Source: Sulfurimonas sp.
GTDB lineage: Bacteria; Campylobacterota; Campylobacteria; Campylobacterales; Sulfurimonadaceae
Direction: 5' to 3'
DNA: 33,683 bases
Assembly: GCA_024513425.1 (NCBI GenBank)
Contig: JANEIH010000010.1
Span: 1 to 33,683, forward strand
Of this stretch, positions 16,822 through 26,795 are shown one piece after another. The stretch's first letter is position 1; every line of letters starts with the position of its first letter. The translations under genes and the position numbers were made by a program. The notes beneath the pieces were generated by a model, which searched no databases, was not told the DNA's origin, and saw nothing but the letters and a program-made list of their open reading frames with translations.

Positions 16822-18750
16822 ATGGAAACATTATTATATATAGCACTTTTTGCACCACTTGTTAGTTCAATGTTTTCTGCGTTATTTACAACAACGCCAA
16901 AGAAAACATTTGTTGGTGTAATTGCTTCACTATTAATCTTTACTTCTTTTGTAAGCACTAGTTTGCTCTTGGCATCGATTGTGATTAATGGCAATGAATC
17001 TGTTCATGTTGAGATGATGACATGGATGGCGACCGGGAATTTATATATTCCTTTTGGGTTTATTGTTGATAAAGTATCAGTTACTATGATGATGGTCGTA
17101 ACACTTGTTTCTACCATTGTTCATATCTACTCTATCGGCTACATGGATCACGATAAGAGCTTTAATAGATTCTTTGCATGGTTGTCGGCATTTGTTTTTT
17201 CAATGATGGTTCTTGTTATGAGTGATAACTATGCCGGTCTTTTTATCGGCTGGGAAGGTGTTGGTCTTTGCTCTTGGGGGCTTATTGGATTCTGGTTTCA
17301 CAAAGAGAGCGCTACATGGGCAGCAAATGAGGCATTTATCATGAATCGTATCGCTGACCTTGGAATGTTGATCGGTATCTTTTTGGTATATTGGAATACA
17401 GGTACGCTTCAGTATGAAGGTGCATTTGAAGTATTTAAAACATTGGATCCTGCTACATTAACTTGGATCGGTATCTTCTTGTTTATCGGTGCGATGGGTA
17501 AATCGGCACAGTTTCCACTCCACACATGGCTTGCAGATGCAATGGAGGGCCCTACCCCAGTATCGGCCCTTATTCACGCAGCAACAATGGTAACAGCAGG
17601 TGTATATCTTGTTATTCGTTCAAATGAGCTTTATAGCTTGATCCCTAATGTTGGTCTATTTATCGCTTCGCTTGGTGCATTTGTTGCACTCTTTGCGGCA
17701 TCTATGGCACTTGTTAATCGTGATATGAAACGCATCATCGCATACTCTACGCTTTCACAGTTAGGATATATGTTCGCAGCAGCCGGTCTTGGTGCATACT
17801 GGGTGGCACTTTTCCACCTTGTGGCTCACGCATTCTTTAAAGCACTTTTATTTCTTGGTGCCGGTAATGTAATGCACGCTATGCATGATGAGCTTGATCC
17901 ATTTAAAATGGGTGGACTAAAGAAAGTGATGAAGTGGACTTGGATTATGATGACTATTGCCTCTTTGGCATTAGCAGGAATCTTTCCATTTGCAGGTTTT
18001 TTCTCAAAAGATACAATTTTAGAAGCAGCATTTGCAGAACATCATTTTGTAATTTATGGAGTACTTCTTTTTACCGCAGGTTTGACGGCATTTTATTCAT
18101 TTAGACTTGTAGCGCTCATCTTCCATGGTGAAGAGCGTTATAAAATCTTTGGCATTTCTCCACATGAAGCATATAGATTTATGCTTGTTGCGATGAGCCC
18201 GCTTTTAATTCTTGCAATGATTGCAGGTGTGCTTCAAGAGCCGTTCTTTCATATGATTGAAGAGATTTTGTCAGCACATGAGTACCATATCCATTCACAT
18301 ACTACACTTTGGATTATGTTAGTTGGAACACAAGTTTTCGTTGCTTTAGCGATTCTTTATGCATATAAAAAATATGCAAATGCATTTATTAAGGTACCAG
18401 ACGGTACAAGTGCAATTGAAAACTCATTTGTATATAAATTTTTATATAATCAGTACTATATTCCTTATTTCTATGAAGAGTATCTTGTAAAACCATATAG
18501 AGAGCTCTCTGATATATTCTGGAATAAAGTCGATATGAAAATTCTTGATGCAAGTGTTGATGGAATCGCAGGCATCATCTATGGTACCGGTGAAAAAACA
18601 AGAGCAATGCAGAGCGGTAACCTCTCTGTGATGTTAAGATGGATGGTAGTTGGTTTTGTGGTACTACTTTCATTAGCTGTAGTTTTTGGACTTACGGCAA
18701 GATATTCTGAAAATATCACGGTGATATTTTCAGGTTTAGGAGCTATGTAA
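16822..18750 (+). CDS. nuoL: Complex I subunit L (antiporter-like)
   Basis: A 642-residue subunit with about 16 helices, the distal proton-pumping unit of complex I and a relative of MrpA antiporters. Core motifs are retained: GWEGVGLCSWGLIGFW with the key glutamate, GKSAQFPLHTWLADAMEGPTP with lysine and aspartate/glutamate residues, SALIHAATMVTAGVYL, and AHAFFKALLFLGAGNVMHA. The C-terminal part (after about residue 500) contains the long amphipathic lateral helix typical of NuoL. The stop codon is immediately followed by the nuoM ATG with no spacer. Confidence 0.96.
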   Translation: METLLYIALFAPLVSSMFSALFTTTPKKTFVGVIASLLIFTSFVSTSLLLASIVINGNESVHVEMMTWMATGNLYIPFGFIVDKVSVTMMMVVTLVSTIVHIYSIGYMDHDKSFNRFFAWLSAFVFSMMVLVMSDNYAGLFIGWEGVGLCSWGLIGFWFHKESATWAANEAFIMNRIADLGMLIGIFLVYWNTGTLQYEGAFEVFKTLDPATLTWIGIFLFIGAMGKSAQFPLHTWLADAMEGPTPVSALIHAATMVTAGVYLVIRSNELYSLIPNVGLFIASLGAFVALFAASMALVNRDMKRIIAYSTLSQLGYMFAAAGLGAYWVALFHLVAHAFFKALLFLGAGNVMHAMHDELDPFKMGGLKKVMKWTWIMMTIASLALAGIFPFAGFFSKDTILEAAFAEHHFVIYGVLLFTAGLTAFYSFRLVALIFHGEERYKIFGISPHEAYRFMLVAMSPLLILAMIAGVLQEPFFHMIEEILSAHEYHIHSHTTLWIMLVGTQVFVALAILYAYKKYANAFIKVPDGTSAIENSFVYKFLYNQYYIPYFYEEYLVKPYRELSDIFWNKVDMKILDASVDGIAGIIYGTGEKTRAMQSGNLSVMLRWMVVGFVVLLSLAVVFGLTARYSENITVIFSGLGAM

Positions 18751-20313
18751 ATGTTAGATCATATTTTATCGATTTTAATTTTCTTTCCAGCAATAGCAGC
18801 TGTGTTTGGTTTTATGATTCAAAAAGATAGTATTCGTGCCTACGGTATTAGTGTGGCAACTATTGAGTTTGGATTGTCACTGTGGTTATGGTTTACATTT
18901 GATGGAAATGTTTCCGGAATGCAGTTTATGGAGAATCTTCCGTTAGTACCGTCTTTTGGTGTTAACTACATCTTGGGGGTAGATGGAATCTCTCTGTTTA
19001 TTATTGTACTTGCAGCATTCTTTACGATGATAGGTATAGCATCACTTACTGAGACCCCTAATGAAAAGAATATGATTATCACAATTTTGTTCTTACAGAT
19101 GACGATGGCAGGTGTATTTGCCGCATTAGATGCGATTGTGTTTTATGTGTTTTGGGAGCTCTCCCTTGTTCCAATGCTTTATATTATTGGTGCATGGGGT
19201 GGACCACTTCGTATATATGCGTCGATTAAGTTCTTCCTCTATACATTTGCAGGTTCACTTGTAATGCTTGTCGGTATGCTTTTTATGGCATACTTTTTCT
19301 ATCAAGCAACAGGCACATGGTCTTTTGCACTGCTTGATTGGTACAGACTGATTTTACCAGAAACATTGCAATTGTGGCTATTTGCAGCTTTTTTTATCGG
19401 TTTTGCTATCAAGGTTCCAATGTTTCCGTTCCATACATGGTTGCCATATGCGCATGGTCAAGCACCGACTATAGGTTCTGTGATACTTGCGGCGATTCTA
19501 CTTAAAATGGGTACATATGCATTTATCCGTTTTTCATTGCCACTATTTCCGGATGCTTCCGCAGCATTTATGGTTCCAATCGCTGTAATTACGATCATTA
19601 TGATTATCTATACTGCGATGATTGCGTACGCACAAAAAGATGTGAAGCAGGTTGTTGCTTATTCGTCAATCTCACATATGGGTGTTATCATTCTCGGTAC
19701 ATTCGCACTTAATGTTGAAGGCATTACAGGTTCAATCTTTTTAATGATTGCTCACGGTGTTGTATCTGGGGCTCTGTTTTTACTTGTAGGTGTTATCTAT
19801 GATAGACGCCATACAAAACTTATGAGTGAATTTGGTGGGCTTGCACATATTATGCCGAGATATGCAACTATCTTTGGTATCATGTTAATGGCTTCAGTCG
19901 GCATGCCGCTTACAATTAACTTTGTTGGTGAGTTCTTATCACTTTTAGGGTTCTATCAACAATCTCACATCTTAACACTATTGGCTGGAACCGCGATTAT
20001 TGTTGGTGCTATTTATATGTTGTCGGCATACAAAAAAATGTTTTTTGGCGATGTTACAAAAGAGGAGAATAAAAATCTTCCTGATATAAACAAAAGAGAG
20101 TTAGTAGCACTCATTCCTCTTTCTGTAATTGCGATCTGGCTAGGTATCTATCCTAAACCGATTCTGGAGCCTATTAACAACTCCGTTGAGGCAGTTGTGC
20201 GGTTAATGCATAATAAAGCACAGAGTGAGTTGGCAAAAGAGAGAATCCCCAATCTGGTAAAAGAGAGAGCTTCAGTTATCAAAAAAACTGTTATTGAAGA
20301 GGAGGTGCACTAA
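18751..20313 (+). CDS. nuoM: Complex I subunit M (antiporter-like)
   Basis: A 520-residue membrane subunit with about 14 helices, the middle antiporter-like proton channel. Conserved signatures include FYVFWELSLVPMLYIIG with the essential glutamate, KVPMFPFHTWLPYAHGQAPT with the channel lysine, and VVAYSSISHMG. A TTAGGAG ribosome binding site lies inside the end of nuoL. It ends with a TAATG overlap to nuoN, preceded by a strong GAGGAGGTG Shine-Dalgarno. Confidence 0.96.
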   Translation: MLDHILSILIFFPAIAAVFGFMIQKDSIRAYGISVATIEFGLSLWLWFTFDGNVSGMQFMENLPLVPSFGVNYILGVDGISLFIIVLAAFFTMIGIASLTETPNEKNMIITILFLQMTMAGVFAALDAIVFYVFWELSLVPMLYIIGAWGGPLRIYASIKFFLYTFAGSLVMLVGMLFMAYFFYQATGTWSFALLDWYRLILPETLQLWLFAAFFIGFAIKVPMFPFHTWLPYAHGQAPTIGSVILAAILLKMGTYAFIRFSLPLFPDASAAFMVPIAVITIIMIIYTAMIAYAQKDVKQVVAYSSISHMGVIILGTFALNVEGITGSIFLMIAHGVVSGALFLLVGVIYDRRHTKLMSEFGGLAHIMPRYATIFGIMLMASVGMPLTINFVGEFLSLLGFYQQSHILTLLAGTAIIVGAIYMLSAYKKMFFGDVTKEENKNLPDINKRELVALIPLSVIAIWLGIYPKPILEPINNSVEAVVRLMHNKAQSELAKERIPNLVKERASVIKKTVIEEEVH

Positions 20314-21821
20314 TGTTGTCGCCAATCAATGTTTCAATGGAGTCATTAAACTTAATAACTCTTGCACCAATGCTTATACCGGTAGTCGGTGCGCTGTTAA
20401 TTTTAATAATAGACATTATTAAAGTCGGTCTGCATAAATCATTATATGTAGTACTTAGCCTTCTGTTTTTGGCAATGGATTTTATTGCCGTAGTAGATTC
20501 TAGCGGTGTCTTTATAGCAAATGGCACAACATTTGGTCTTTTTGATGTAATGCTAATAGATGGACTTGCTATTCTTGCAGAGTTTATTATTGTCGGTGCA
20601 TCAATGCTGTTTATTCCACTAGCAATGACACATAAGCGTTTCCATGAGTTTTCATACCCTGAGTTCTTTGCACTCTTTTTGTTTATGATTGCAGGCTTTC
20701 AGTTTATGGTTGCTACTGATAACCTTATTTTAATATTTGTAGGATTAGAGACCTCCTCTTTGGCACTCTATACACTAATAGCTATGCATAACCGTGATAA
20801 ATCTTTTGAAGCAGCTGTGAAATACTTTACTATGGGTGCATTGGCAGCAGGTTTCTTTAGTTTTGGTGCAATGGTATTTTATATGCTTACCGGTTCTATT
20901 GAGATTAATAAAATTGCACTTGTTCTTGCTGCAAATGGATATGCTGATATGGGCTTTGTGCTAATTGGCGTGACATTTTTCTTAGCTGCATTTGGTTTTA
21001 AACTTTCACTTATTCCGTTCCATACATGGGCACCTGATGTTTACGAAGGAAGTTCGGCTTCTATGGCTGGGTATATGTCGATCGTTCCAAAAATCGCTGC
21101 TTTTGTTGTTGCTATGAGATTTTTTGAATTCTTAGTGCATAGTGGTAATGCATGGCTTGATATAGTGCTTTATATTGTTGTAGTTGTAACAATGACAGCT
21201 TCAAATATGTGGGCACTTGTTCAAACTGATGTGAAGCGTATGCTTGCATACTCTTCTATTTCTCACGCAGGTTTTGTAATGGCTGCGATCCTTATTGGAA
21301 CGACACAGGCAAATACTGCACTATTTTTGTATTGGATTTTGTTTAGTTTTACAAATCTTGGGTCATTCTCTATGCTTTGGATGTCAAGGCAAAAACATCT
21401 TCCAGATTATCAGAGTTCAGATCACTCATACAATAAGTTTGCAGGTATGATTAAAACTGCACCGATTGCATCTGTGATTGTAGGACTGTTTATGTTGAGC
21501 CTTGCGGGTTTACCGCCATTTGCACTTTTTTGGGGTAAACTCTATATGATATCTTCAGCAGTTGCAGGTGGCTATACGGTTCTCGCACTCATCATGGCAC
21601 TCAACTCTGCAATCGCAGGCTACTACTACTTAAAACTGATCATCTATATGTTTATGAAAGAGCCGCTTCAAGGGAGTGATAGTTGTGCATATGCTACAAA
21701 TATAACACTAGCATTGAAAACTATTGTCGGTATAGCAGCGATAGGAACTATATTTGCTTTTGTAGCGATAAATCCACTTTTAGAGTTCATTACGGCATTT
21801 GTACACAACAGCGGATATTAA
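20313..21821 (+). CDS. nuoN: Complex I subunit N (antiporter-like)
   Basis: A 502-residue membrane subunit with about 14 helices, the antiporter-like channel nearest the peripheral arm. Seen motifs: LIFVGLETSSLALYTLIAM with the functional glutamate, AFGFKLSLIPFHTWAPDVYEG with the channel lysine, and MLAYSSISHAGFV. It closes the nuo operon; pflA starts 33 bases downstream on the same strand without an evident terminator between them, so read-through into pflA is likely. Confidence 0.96.
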   Translation: MLSPINVSMESLNLITLAPMLIPVVGALLILIIDIIKVGLHKSLYVVLSLLFLAMDFIAVVDSSGVFIANGTTFGLFDVMLIDGLAILAEFIIVGASMLFIPLAMTHKRFHEFSYPEFFALFLFMIAGFQFMVATDNLILIFVGLETSSLALYTLIAMHNRDKSFEAAVKYFTMGALAAGFFSFGAMVFYMLTGSIEINKIALVLAANGYADMGFVLIGVTFFLAAFGFKLSLIPFHTWAPDVYEGSSASMAGYMSIVPKIAAFVVAMRFFEFLVHSGNAWLDIVLYIVVVVTMTASNMWALVQTDVKRMLAYSSISHAGFVMAAILIGTTQANTALFLYWILFSFTNLGSFSMLWMSRQKHLPDYQSSDHSYNKFAGMIKTAPIASVIVGLFMLSLAGLPPFALFWGKLYMISSAVAGGYTVLALIMALNSAIAGYYYLKLIIYMFMKEPLQGSDSCAYATNITLALKTIVGIAAIGTIFAFVAINPLLEFITAFVHNSGY

Positions 21822-21854
21822 ATAGACCTAGCTTATTTTAAAGGGGAAGAGCAA

Positions 21855-24233
21855 TTGTTCAAGCATATACTCTTAACCTTTATAGCGCTACAATCTTTTG
21901 CATTAGAGATATCAATTGATAGTGCAAAAGACAACTTTGCAAAATACTCCATACTTCATATCACAAGTAAAGAAAATTTTGTCTGTCAAGAAATAAAAGA
22001 TGATTTCTCTGTTACAAAAGAGATTGTCTGTGCATTTTCAAAAAAACCTTTAAAAGATATTGAAAGTTTACAAAATAACTTTTTTCAAGTGAAAAGTTTT
22101 CAAAAAAAAGATACCTATTTTATTTCAATAAAACCTTTTCATAAAATGAAACTCTATGCGGAAATCTTTAATCTAATAGAGGATGACACTCTGTTCTCAG
22201 CCGATATTAGTATTGCAAATCGATGGAGTATTATTGGATATAAAGAGAATCTCCCTTTAATAAAAAGCGAAGAGAAGTCGGCTTTAGCAATTAACTTTCC
22301 ATTTTATTTAGATAAAGAGAAGTTTCCTTATGTAGGAAGTCTTGATTTAAGAGGAAATCCGATACATATTAAAAAAGTAGAAGATGTAACAGAGTATCTT
22401 AAGGTCAAAAAGTATTTTGCTACAAAGCGTTATGAAGATGCTTTGGATATAATTAATGATATTTTATCATCTTATCCAAATACTCTTTTTAAATCAGAAC
22501 TCATTTACTATAAAATAAAAATCTATAACAAAATAAAAGCTTATGAAAATGTCATTAGTAATGCAAAAGAGTTTTTAAGAGAGTACTCTTCAGATGAAAA
22601 TATTCCTGAAATACTCTCATTAACGGCAAAGGCTTATGCGCAAATCGGAAAAAATGCAGATGCAGATTACTTCTTTGATAGACTCTTTAGTGAGCATAAA
22701 GGAGATGTATTTTCGGAATGGGGCTATATCTACAAAGGGGAGATGCTTGAAGCATCGAGTGGAAACACCGAAGCGATTAAGCATTATAAAAAAGCACTCT
22801 ATGAGACAAAAGATTTGGAGGTGGCTGTTACTGCTGCATATCATCTAGTAGAGATATTTATGGCACACTCACCGAAGAAAGCTGTGAAGTATGCACGCAA
22901 AATCATTGCTGCCAAACCAGACTATTTTATGCAAGATCTAAAGAAGTCACAAAAGATAATGAATGGACTTGCTAAATCAGAAGAGTATAAGGTAGCAGCA
23001 TCTATTGCAGAGGCGATGCTTCAAAGTATGGGTCCTACTTATGATGAGTATGAAGAACTTCTTAGAGACAGAGCACTCTGGCTTGCAAAAACAAAAGATA
23101 AAAAGCGCGCTATTGAAGCTTTAAATGATTATATGAAAAAATTTCCGGATCAAAACAATTTTGATGCCATTCAAACTGCAAAAGATAGACTCTTTTTTGA
23201 TGATAATGATACAAATACGAGCAGAAAGTTGGCGGGGTATGATAAACTCATGAGGGAGTATGCCGGAGACGATATAGCCCAGCGTGCTCTATATGAAAAA
23301 GCAAAACTGCTTTTGAAGGAGAAAAATTATGAGTCAGTTCTTAATTTAAAAGATTCACTAGAGGAGCTACAGGAGAAGTATATTGATGTAGAAGATATCA
23401 TCAGAGAAGCTGCTATGGGATTGATGAAAGTGTCACTCAAACAACAGAATTGTAAAAATATTTTACTCATTGCCAATGATTATAATATCACGCTCTTAGA
23501 TAGTTGGGATGATGAAATTTACGCATGTGCCATGAAAGGCGGTGATTTCCAACTTTCAAAATCAATCGCATCAAAGAATCTTAACTTTAAAAATATAGAT
23601 TTAAGAAAAAAATGGCTTTATCGATATATTAAGATTGATTTTGAGATAGGAAACTATAGCAAGGTAGTAGATGCTACAAAAGATTTGATCACTCTCATTG
23701 ACAATATAAAAGAGTCACCATACAAGGAGATATACAGATACCTTTTTGATGCCTATGAACGCTTAGGAGAAAAAGAAAAGATGATTGATACTATAGCAAA
23801 GGTAGAAGAGGTGTTTGGCTTTGACTATAAAGATATAGAGAGATATGTTGCTATGGTCAGTTTGGGAAATGAACTCAAAGATGATAGTATGGGTATAAAA
23901 TATGCATTAAAAGTCATAGATATTCAAAATCGCTCTCAAACTCACGCACAGACACCATATATTGAATTTACCCTATATAGTGCATATATGAATAAAAATG
24001 AATTTAATAAAGCATATAAAACTTTAGTATCGCTTAATAGTGCCAATCTTACCAAGAAGCAAAGAGCAAGGCAAAAGTATCTGCTTGGAGTGATACTAAA
24101 TAAATTACAAAGAGATAAAGATGCTACAAAGGCATACAGTGAAGCGATAGAAGCTGATTCAAACTCTGCGTGGGCAAAGCTCGCAAAATCGGCTTTAGAG
24201 ATTTATAACTCTAAACAGTCACTGATACCATAA
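21855..24233 (+). CDS. pflA: Flagellar motor TPR protein PflA
   Basis: A 792-residue protein with an N-terminal signal peptide (MFKHILLTFIALQSFA, cleavage probably before LEIS) and a long helical region of tetratricopeptide-like repeats, for instance near residues 190-240, 260-360 and 720-785 (YLLGVILNKLQRDKDATKAYSEAI). In Campylobacter and Helicobacter the gene after nuoN is pflA, whose periplasmic product is part of the disk structures that support the wide flagellar motor stator ring. Size (about 790 residues), signal peptide, TPRs and location all match. Start is TTG at 21855 after AAGGGGAAGAG; no in-frame ATG gives a signal peptide. The 3' end overlaps convergent dapB by 31 bases. Confidence 0.82.
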   Translation: MFKHILLTFIALQSFALEISIDSAKDNFAKYSILHITSKENFVCQEIKDDFSVTKEIVCAFSKKPLKDIESLQNNFFQVKSFQKKDTYFISIKPFHKMKLYAEIFNLIEDDTLFSADISIANRWSIIGYKENLPLIKSEEKSALAINFPFYLDKEKFPYVGSLDLRGNPIHIKKVEDVTEYLKVKKYFATKRYEDALDIINDILSSYPNTLFKSELIYYKIKIYNKIKAYENVISNAKEFLREYSSDENIPEILSLTAKAYAQIGKNADADYFFDRLFSEHKGDVFSEWGYIYKGEMLEASSGNTEAIKHYKKALYETKDLEVAVTAAYHLVEIFMAHSPKKAVKYARKIIAAKPDYFMQDLKKSQKIMNGLAKSEEYKVAASIAEAMLQSMGPTYDEYEELLRDRALWLAKTKDKKRAIEALNDYMKKFPDQNNFDAIQTAKDRLFFDDNDTNTSRKLAGYDKLMREYAGDDIAQRALYEKAKLLLKEKNYESVLNLKDSLEELQEKYIDVEDIIREAAMGLMKVSLKQQNCKNILLIANDYNITLLDSWDDEIYACAMKGGDFQLSKSIASKNLNFKNIDLRKKWLYRYIKIDFEIGNYSKVVDATKDLITLIDNIKESPYKEIYRYLFDAYERLGEKEKMIDTIAKVEEVFGFDYKDIERYVAMVSLGNELKDDSMGIKYALKVIDIQNRSQTHAQTPYIEFTLYSAYMNKNEFNKAYKTLVSLNSANLTKKQRARQKYLLGVILNKLQRDKDATKAYSEAIEADSNSAWAKLAKSALEIYNSKQSLIP

Positions 24234-24976
24234 AGACCTGCATCTTTGTCTGCAAGCCATTTTCCAGCACGAAGTGCACCTTTTGAGAATGTGTTGCGTG
24301 AGGTTGCAGTATGGTTGAGCTCAATGAACTCCCCATCATTATAAAAACCTACAGTATGACGACCAACAATATCTCCGCCACGCAGAGCCATAACCGCTAT
24401 CTCATCTTTTGTTCTTGCATCAATATTGCCATCACGACCACTTACGCGAACTTTGTCGATGTCAAGCCCGCGTCCTCGTGCAGCTGATTCGCTGAGGGTG
24501 AGTGCCGTACCGCTTGGTGCATCTTTTTTATGTCTGTGATGCATCTCTAAGATTTCGATATCAAAGCCTTCTAAAGCTGCAGAAGCTTGATATACCAGTC
24601 TGTTTAAGAGCGCAACCCCTAAAGACATATTTGTAGCATAGAGTATAGGCATAAGTTTACTTGCTTGCTTTAAGAGGTTCAACTGATGCACATTAAGCCC
24701 TGTGGTTCCGATAACTAATGGTTTAGGAGTCTTTATCGCCTCCCTTAAGAGTAGTTCGCAGGCTTCAGGAAGTGAAAAATCAACAATGATATCACTTGCA
24801 CTTAAAAATGTATGTATGTCAGATGTAACAAGCACGGAAGAATCGATTTGAAAATCGAGAGAGTTTCTAACATAGGCACTGCTTAGACTCATACCGTCAG
24901 TAACTTTTAAATCTTCAATAAGCAGTTTTCCAACACGACCGCTTGCCCCAAATATACCCACTTTAATGCTTGCCAT
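24203..24976 (-). CDS. dapB: 4-hydroxy-tetrahydrodipicolinate reductase
   Basis: A 257-residue NAD(P)H-dependent enzyme of the diaminopimelate/lysine pathway that reduces hydroxytetrahydrodipicolinate. The nucleotide motif GIFGASGRVGKLL opens the protein, IGTTGL lies in the middle, and the catalytic/substrate motif HHRHKKDAPSGTAL is intact. The C-terminal GALRAGKWLADKDAGLYGI is typical. It is the last gene of the trxA-orf-trxB-dapB group, nine bases after trxB. Its last 31 bases overlap pflA on the other strand. Confidence 0.96.
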   Translation of the reverse strand: MASIKVGIFGASGRVGKLLIEDLKVTDGMSLSSAYVRNSLDFQIDSSVLVTSDIHTFLSASDIIVDFSLPEACELLLREAIKTPKPLVIGTTGLNVHQLNLLKQASKLMPILYATNMSLGVALLNRLVYQASAALEGFDIEILEMHHRHKKDAPSGTALTLSESAARGRGLDIDKVRVSGRDGNIDARTKDEIAVMALRGGDIVGRHTVGFYNDGEFIELNHTATSRNTFSKGALRAGKWLADKDAGLYGISDCLEL

Positions 24977-24985
24977 TTTTTTCCT

Positions 24986-25936
24986 TTAGTTTAATAGTTC
25001 GTCAACATAGCTAATTGCGGCAATACCTGCAACTGCACCGTCGCCTGCAGCGCTGACAACCTGTTTTGGTGCTTCAATACGCATATCACCTGCAGCAAAG
25101 AGACCATGTAGTGATGTTTTCATATTTAAATCAACGATAACCTGCCCCTGTTCATTTACATCACATAAAAATGTACCATCATCTTGGATGAGTGTTTGGT
25201 TAATTACATCGTTACCGACAAAAGTAAAGACGCCATGGACTTCAATATCACGAATATTTTCTTTTTTGTCTTTGACTTTAATGCCCGTTACACCCATTGC
25301 ATCTCCATAGACTTCCTCGGGAGTAGAGTTAAGAATAAGCTCAATTTTCTCATTGCCTTCCACGCGTTTTACTGTATTTGGCGCTGCTCTAAAGGTGTCG
25401 CGTCTGTGAATAAGATAAACTTTTGAACAAATCTTTGCTAGGTAAAGTGCCTCTTCAAATGCAGTATCGCCGCCACCGATAACGGCTACCTCCTTGTTTT
25501 TGTAAAAAAATCCGTCACATGTCGCACAGGTACTTACACCTTTTCCGAAAAACTCATCTTCTCCTTTAAATCCTGCACGGCGTGGTGATGAACCTGTGCA
25601 TACAATTACAGAGTGCGAATGTGTAATGCTCTCATCGCTCATGATAACAGAGAAAATATCCCCATCTTTTCTAATTTGTTTGACTGCAACCATTTTATGT
25701 TTAAGCCCAAATTTTTGGCACTGCTTGGGCCATGGTATCATGAGGTCCATCCCTGTGATATCACCTGTGACTCCAGGATAATTTTCTATCTCTGAACTTT
25801 GTGTGATTTGTCCACCCGGCATACCTTTCTCAAACATTGTTACACTCTCAAGTCCACCACGAGTTGTATAGAGCCCTGCAGTAAGTCCAGCAGGACCTCC
25901 ACCAATGATCGCGCAATCTAAAATATTTTTGCTCAT
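24986..25936 (-). CDS. trxB: Thioredoxin reductase
   Basis: A 316-residue flavoprotein that uses NADPH to reduce thioredoxin. The FAD motif GGGPAGLTAGLY is at residues 12-23, the redox-active CATC with DGFF at about 136-139, the NADPH motif GGGDTAFEEAL and HRRDTFRA follow, and the C-terminal FAD motif is GLFAAGDMR. Its ATG overlaps the stop of the upstream small membrane protein (ATGA), suggesting coupled translation; trxA lies one gene further upstream, so it probably serves this thioredoxin. Confidence 0.95.
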   Translation of the reverse strand: MSKNILDCAIIGGGPAGLTAGLYTTRGGLESVTMFEKGMPGGQITQSSEIENYPGVTGDITGMDLMIPWPKQCQKFGLKHKMVAVKQIRKDGDIFSVIMSDESITHSHSVIVCTGSSPRRAGFKGEDEFFGKGVSTCATCDGFFYKNKEVAVIGGGDTAFEEALYLAKICSKVYLIHRRDTFRAAPNTVKRVEGNEKIELILNSTPEEVYGDAMGVTGIKVKDKKENIRDIEVHGVFTFVGNDVINQTLIQDDGTFLCDVNEQGQVIVDLNMKTSLHGLFAAGDMRIEAPKQVVSAAGDGAVAGIAAISYVDELLN

Positions 25937-26421
25937 ATTTTTTTTGCCTCTTTGCTTAATTCATCTAAATTATCAAGTTTGCGTATTGTACTGTCTTGTT
26001 TATAAAGAGACTCTTTGATCTTTTTTATAAAGAAAATGGAAGGGGTCTCATAGATATTAAATCGCTGAATGAATTTAAGCGATGTATTTGTCCCAGAGCG
26101 TAAAAAAGTTGTTGTTTTTGAGCTTATTCCTATTTTATTATAGTAGTCAATCGCAAGAATAGGGTTGTTTAAATTCAATTTTTCCAATTTTTCCATACTC
26201 TCTTTTATGCGAGAGGAGTAGAAGATCACAATGTAGGTCTCTTCTTTTGGTGTGAAGATATCGCTCTTCTCATAAAAAGCCCACTCTTTGAAATCGATAA
26301 ATTTATATTCAGAAAATTTGTAGTTGAAGTAAGCAAAAGCGCCGGCTATCATAGCAGCACCAAAGAAAGAGGCTAAAAGGGTGGAGAGAGAGAAGAGGTT
26401 TTTGCCTCCTTTTCTTGCCAC
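25933..26421 (-). CDS. Membrane-anchored thioredoxin-like protein lacking cysteines (unknown function)
   Basis: A 162-residue protein between trxA and trxB. Residues about 9-33 form one hydrophobic helix after a basic start (MARKGGKN), so it is probably an N-in single-pass protein with most of it outside the cytoplasm. The rest can be read as a degenerate thioredoxin-like fold: strand YIVIFYSSR, helix, strand PILAIDYY, then RFNIYETPSIFFIKK, where ETPS-IFF matches the cis-proline strand of thioredoxins. The position expected to hold CxxC reads YSSR, and there is no cysteine in the entire protein. The fold assignment is an inference from pattern and context. It is 16 bases after trxA and overlaps trxB by four bases. 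Confidence 0.72.
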   Translation of the reverse strand: MARKGGKNLFSLSTLLASFFGAAMIAGAFAYFNYKFSEYKFIDFKEWAFYEKSDIFTPKEETYIVIFYSSRIKESMEKLEKLNLNNPILAIDYYNKIGISSKTTTFLRSGTNTSLKFIQRFNIYETPSIFFIKKIKESLYKQDSTIRKLDNLDELSKEAKKI

Positions 26422-26437
26422 CTTCTAATACCTAAAA

Positions 26438-26758
26438 TTACGCTAAAAGATCGTCGAGTTTCTGGGCAAATGCATCTTTGGAAGCCGCACCAACCATTTG
26501 ATCTACCGACTCACCGTTTTTAAAGAACATTACCGTTGGAATAGAGCGGATACCAAATTTTACAGCAATCTCTTGCTCCTCATCAGTATTTACTTTGCAG
26601 ATTTTTGCTTTTCCGTCATAATCTTCAGCTAACTCTTCGATAACCGGAGCAATCATACGACAAGGACCGCACCATGGAGCCCAAAAGTCCACTAGTACCA
26701 CACCCTCTGCAAGTGTTGCTTCAAAGTTGTCAGCGGTTAATTCAATATATTTACCCAT
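26438..26758 (-). CDS. trxA: Thioredoxin
   Basis: A 106-residue cytoplasmic thioredoxin that reduces disulfides in client proteins. The active site WCGPC (C30, C33) follows VLVDFWAP, and the cis-proline motif [12 protein letters not shown] lies near residue 73. Length and motifs are classical. It heads the trxA-orf-trxB-dapB group on the minus strand. AGGAAAT precedes the ATG, and a TATAAT box lies about 40 bases upstream. Confidence 0.97.
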   Translation of the reverse strand: MGKYIELTADNFEATLAEGVVLVDFWAPWCGPCRMIAPVIEELAEDYDGKAKICKVNTDEEQEIAVKFGIRSIPTVMFFKNGESVDQMVGAASKDAFAQKLDDLLA

Positions 26759-26795
26759 TAGGATTTCCTTTTTTTTACATTTATTATTTTAAAGT

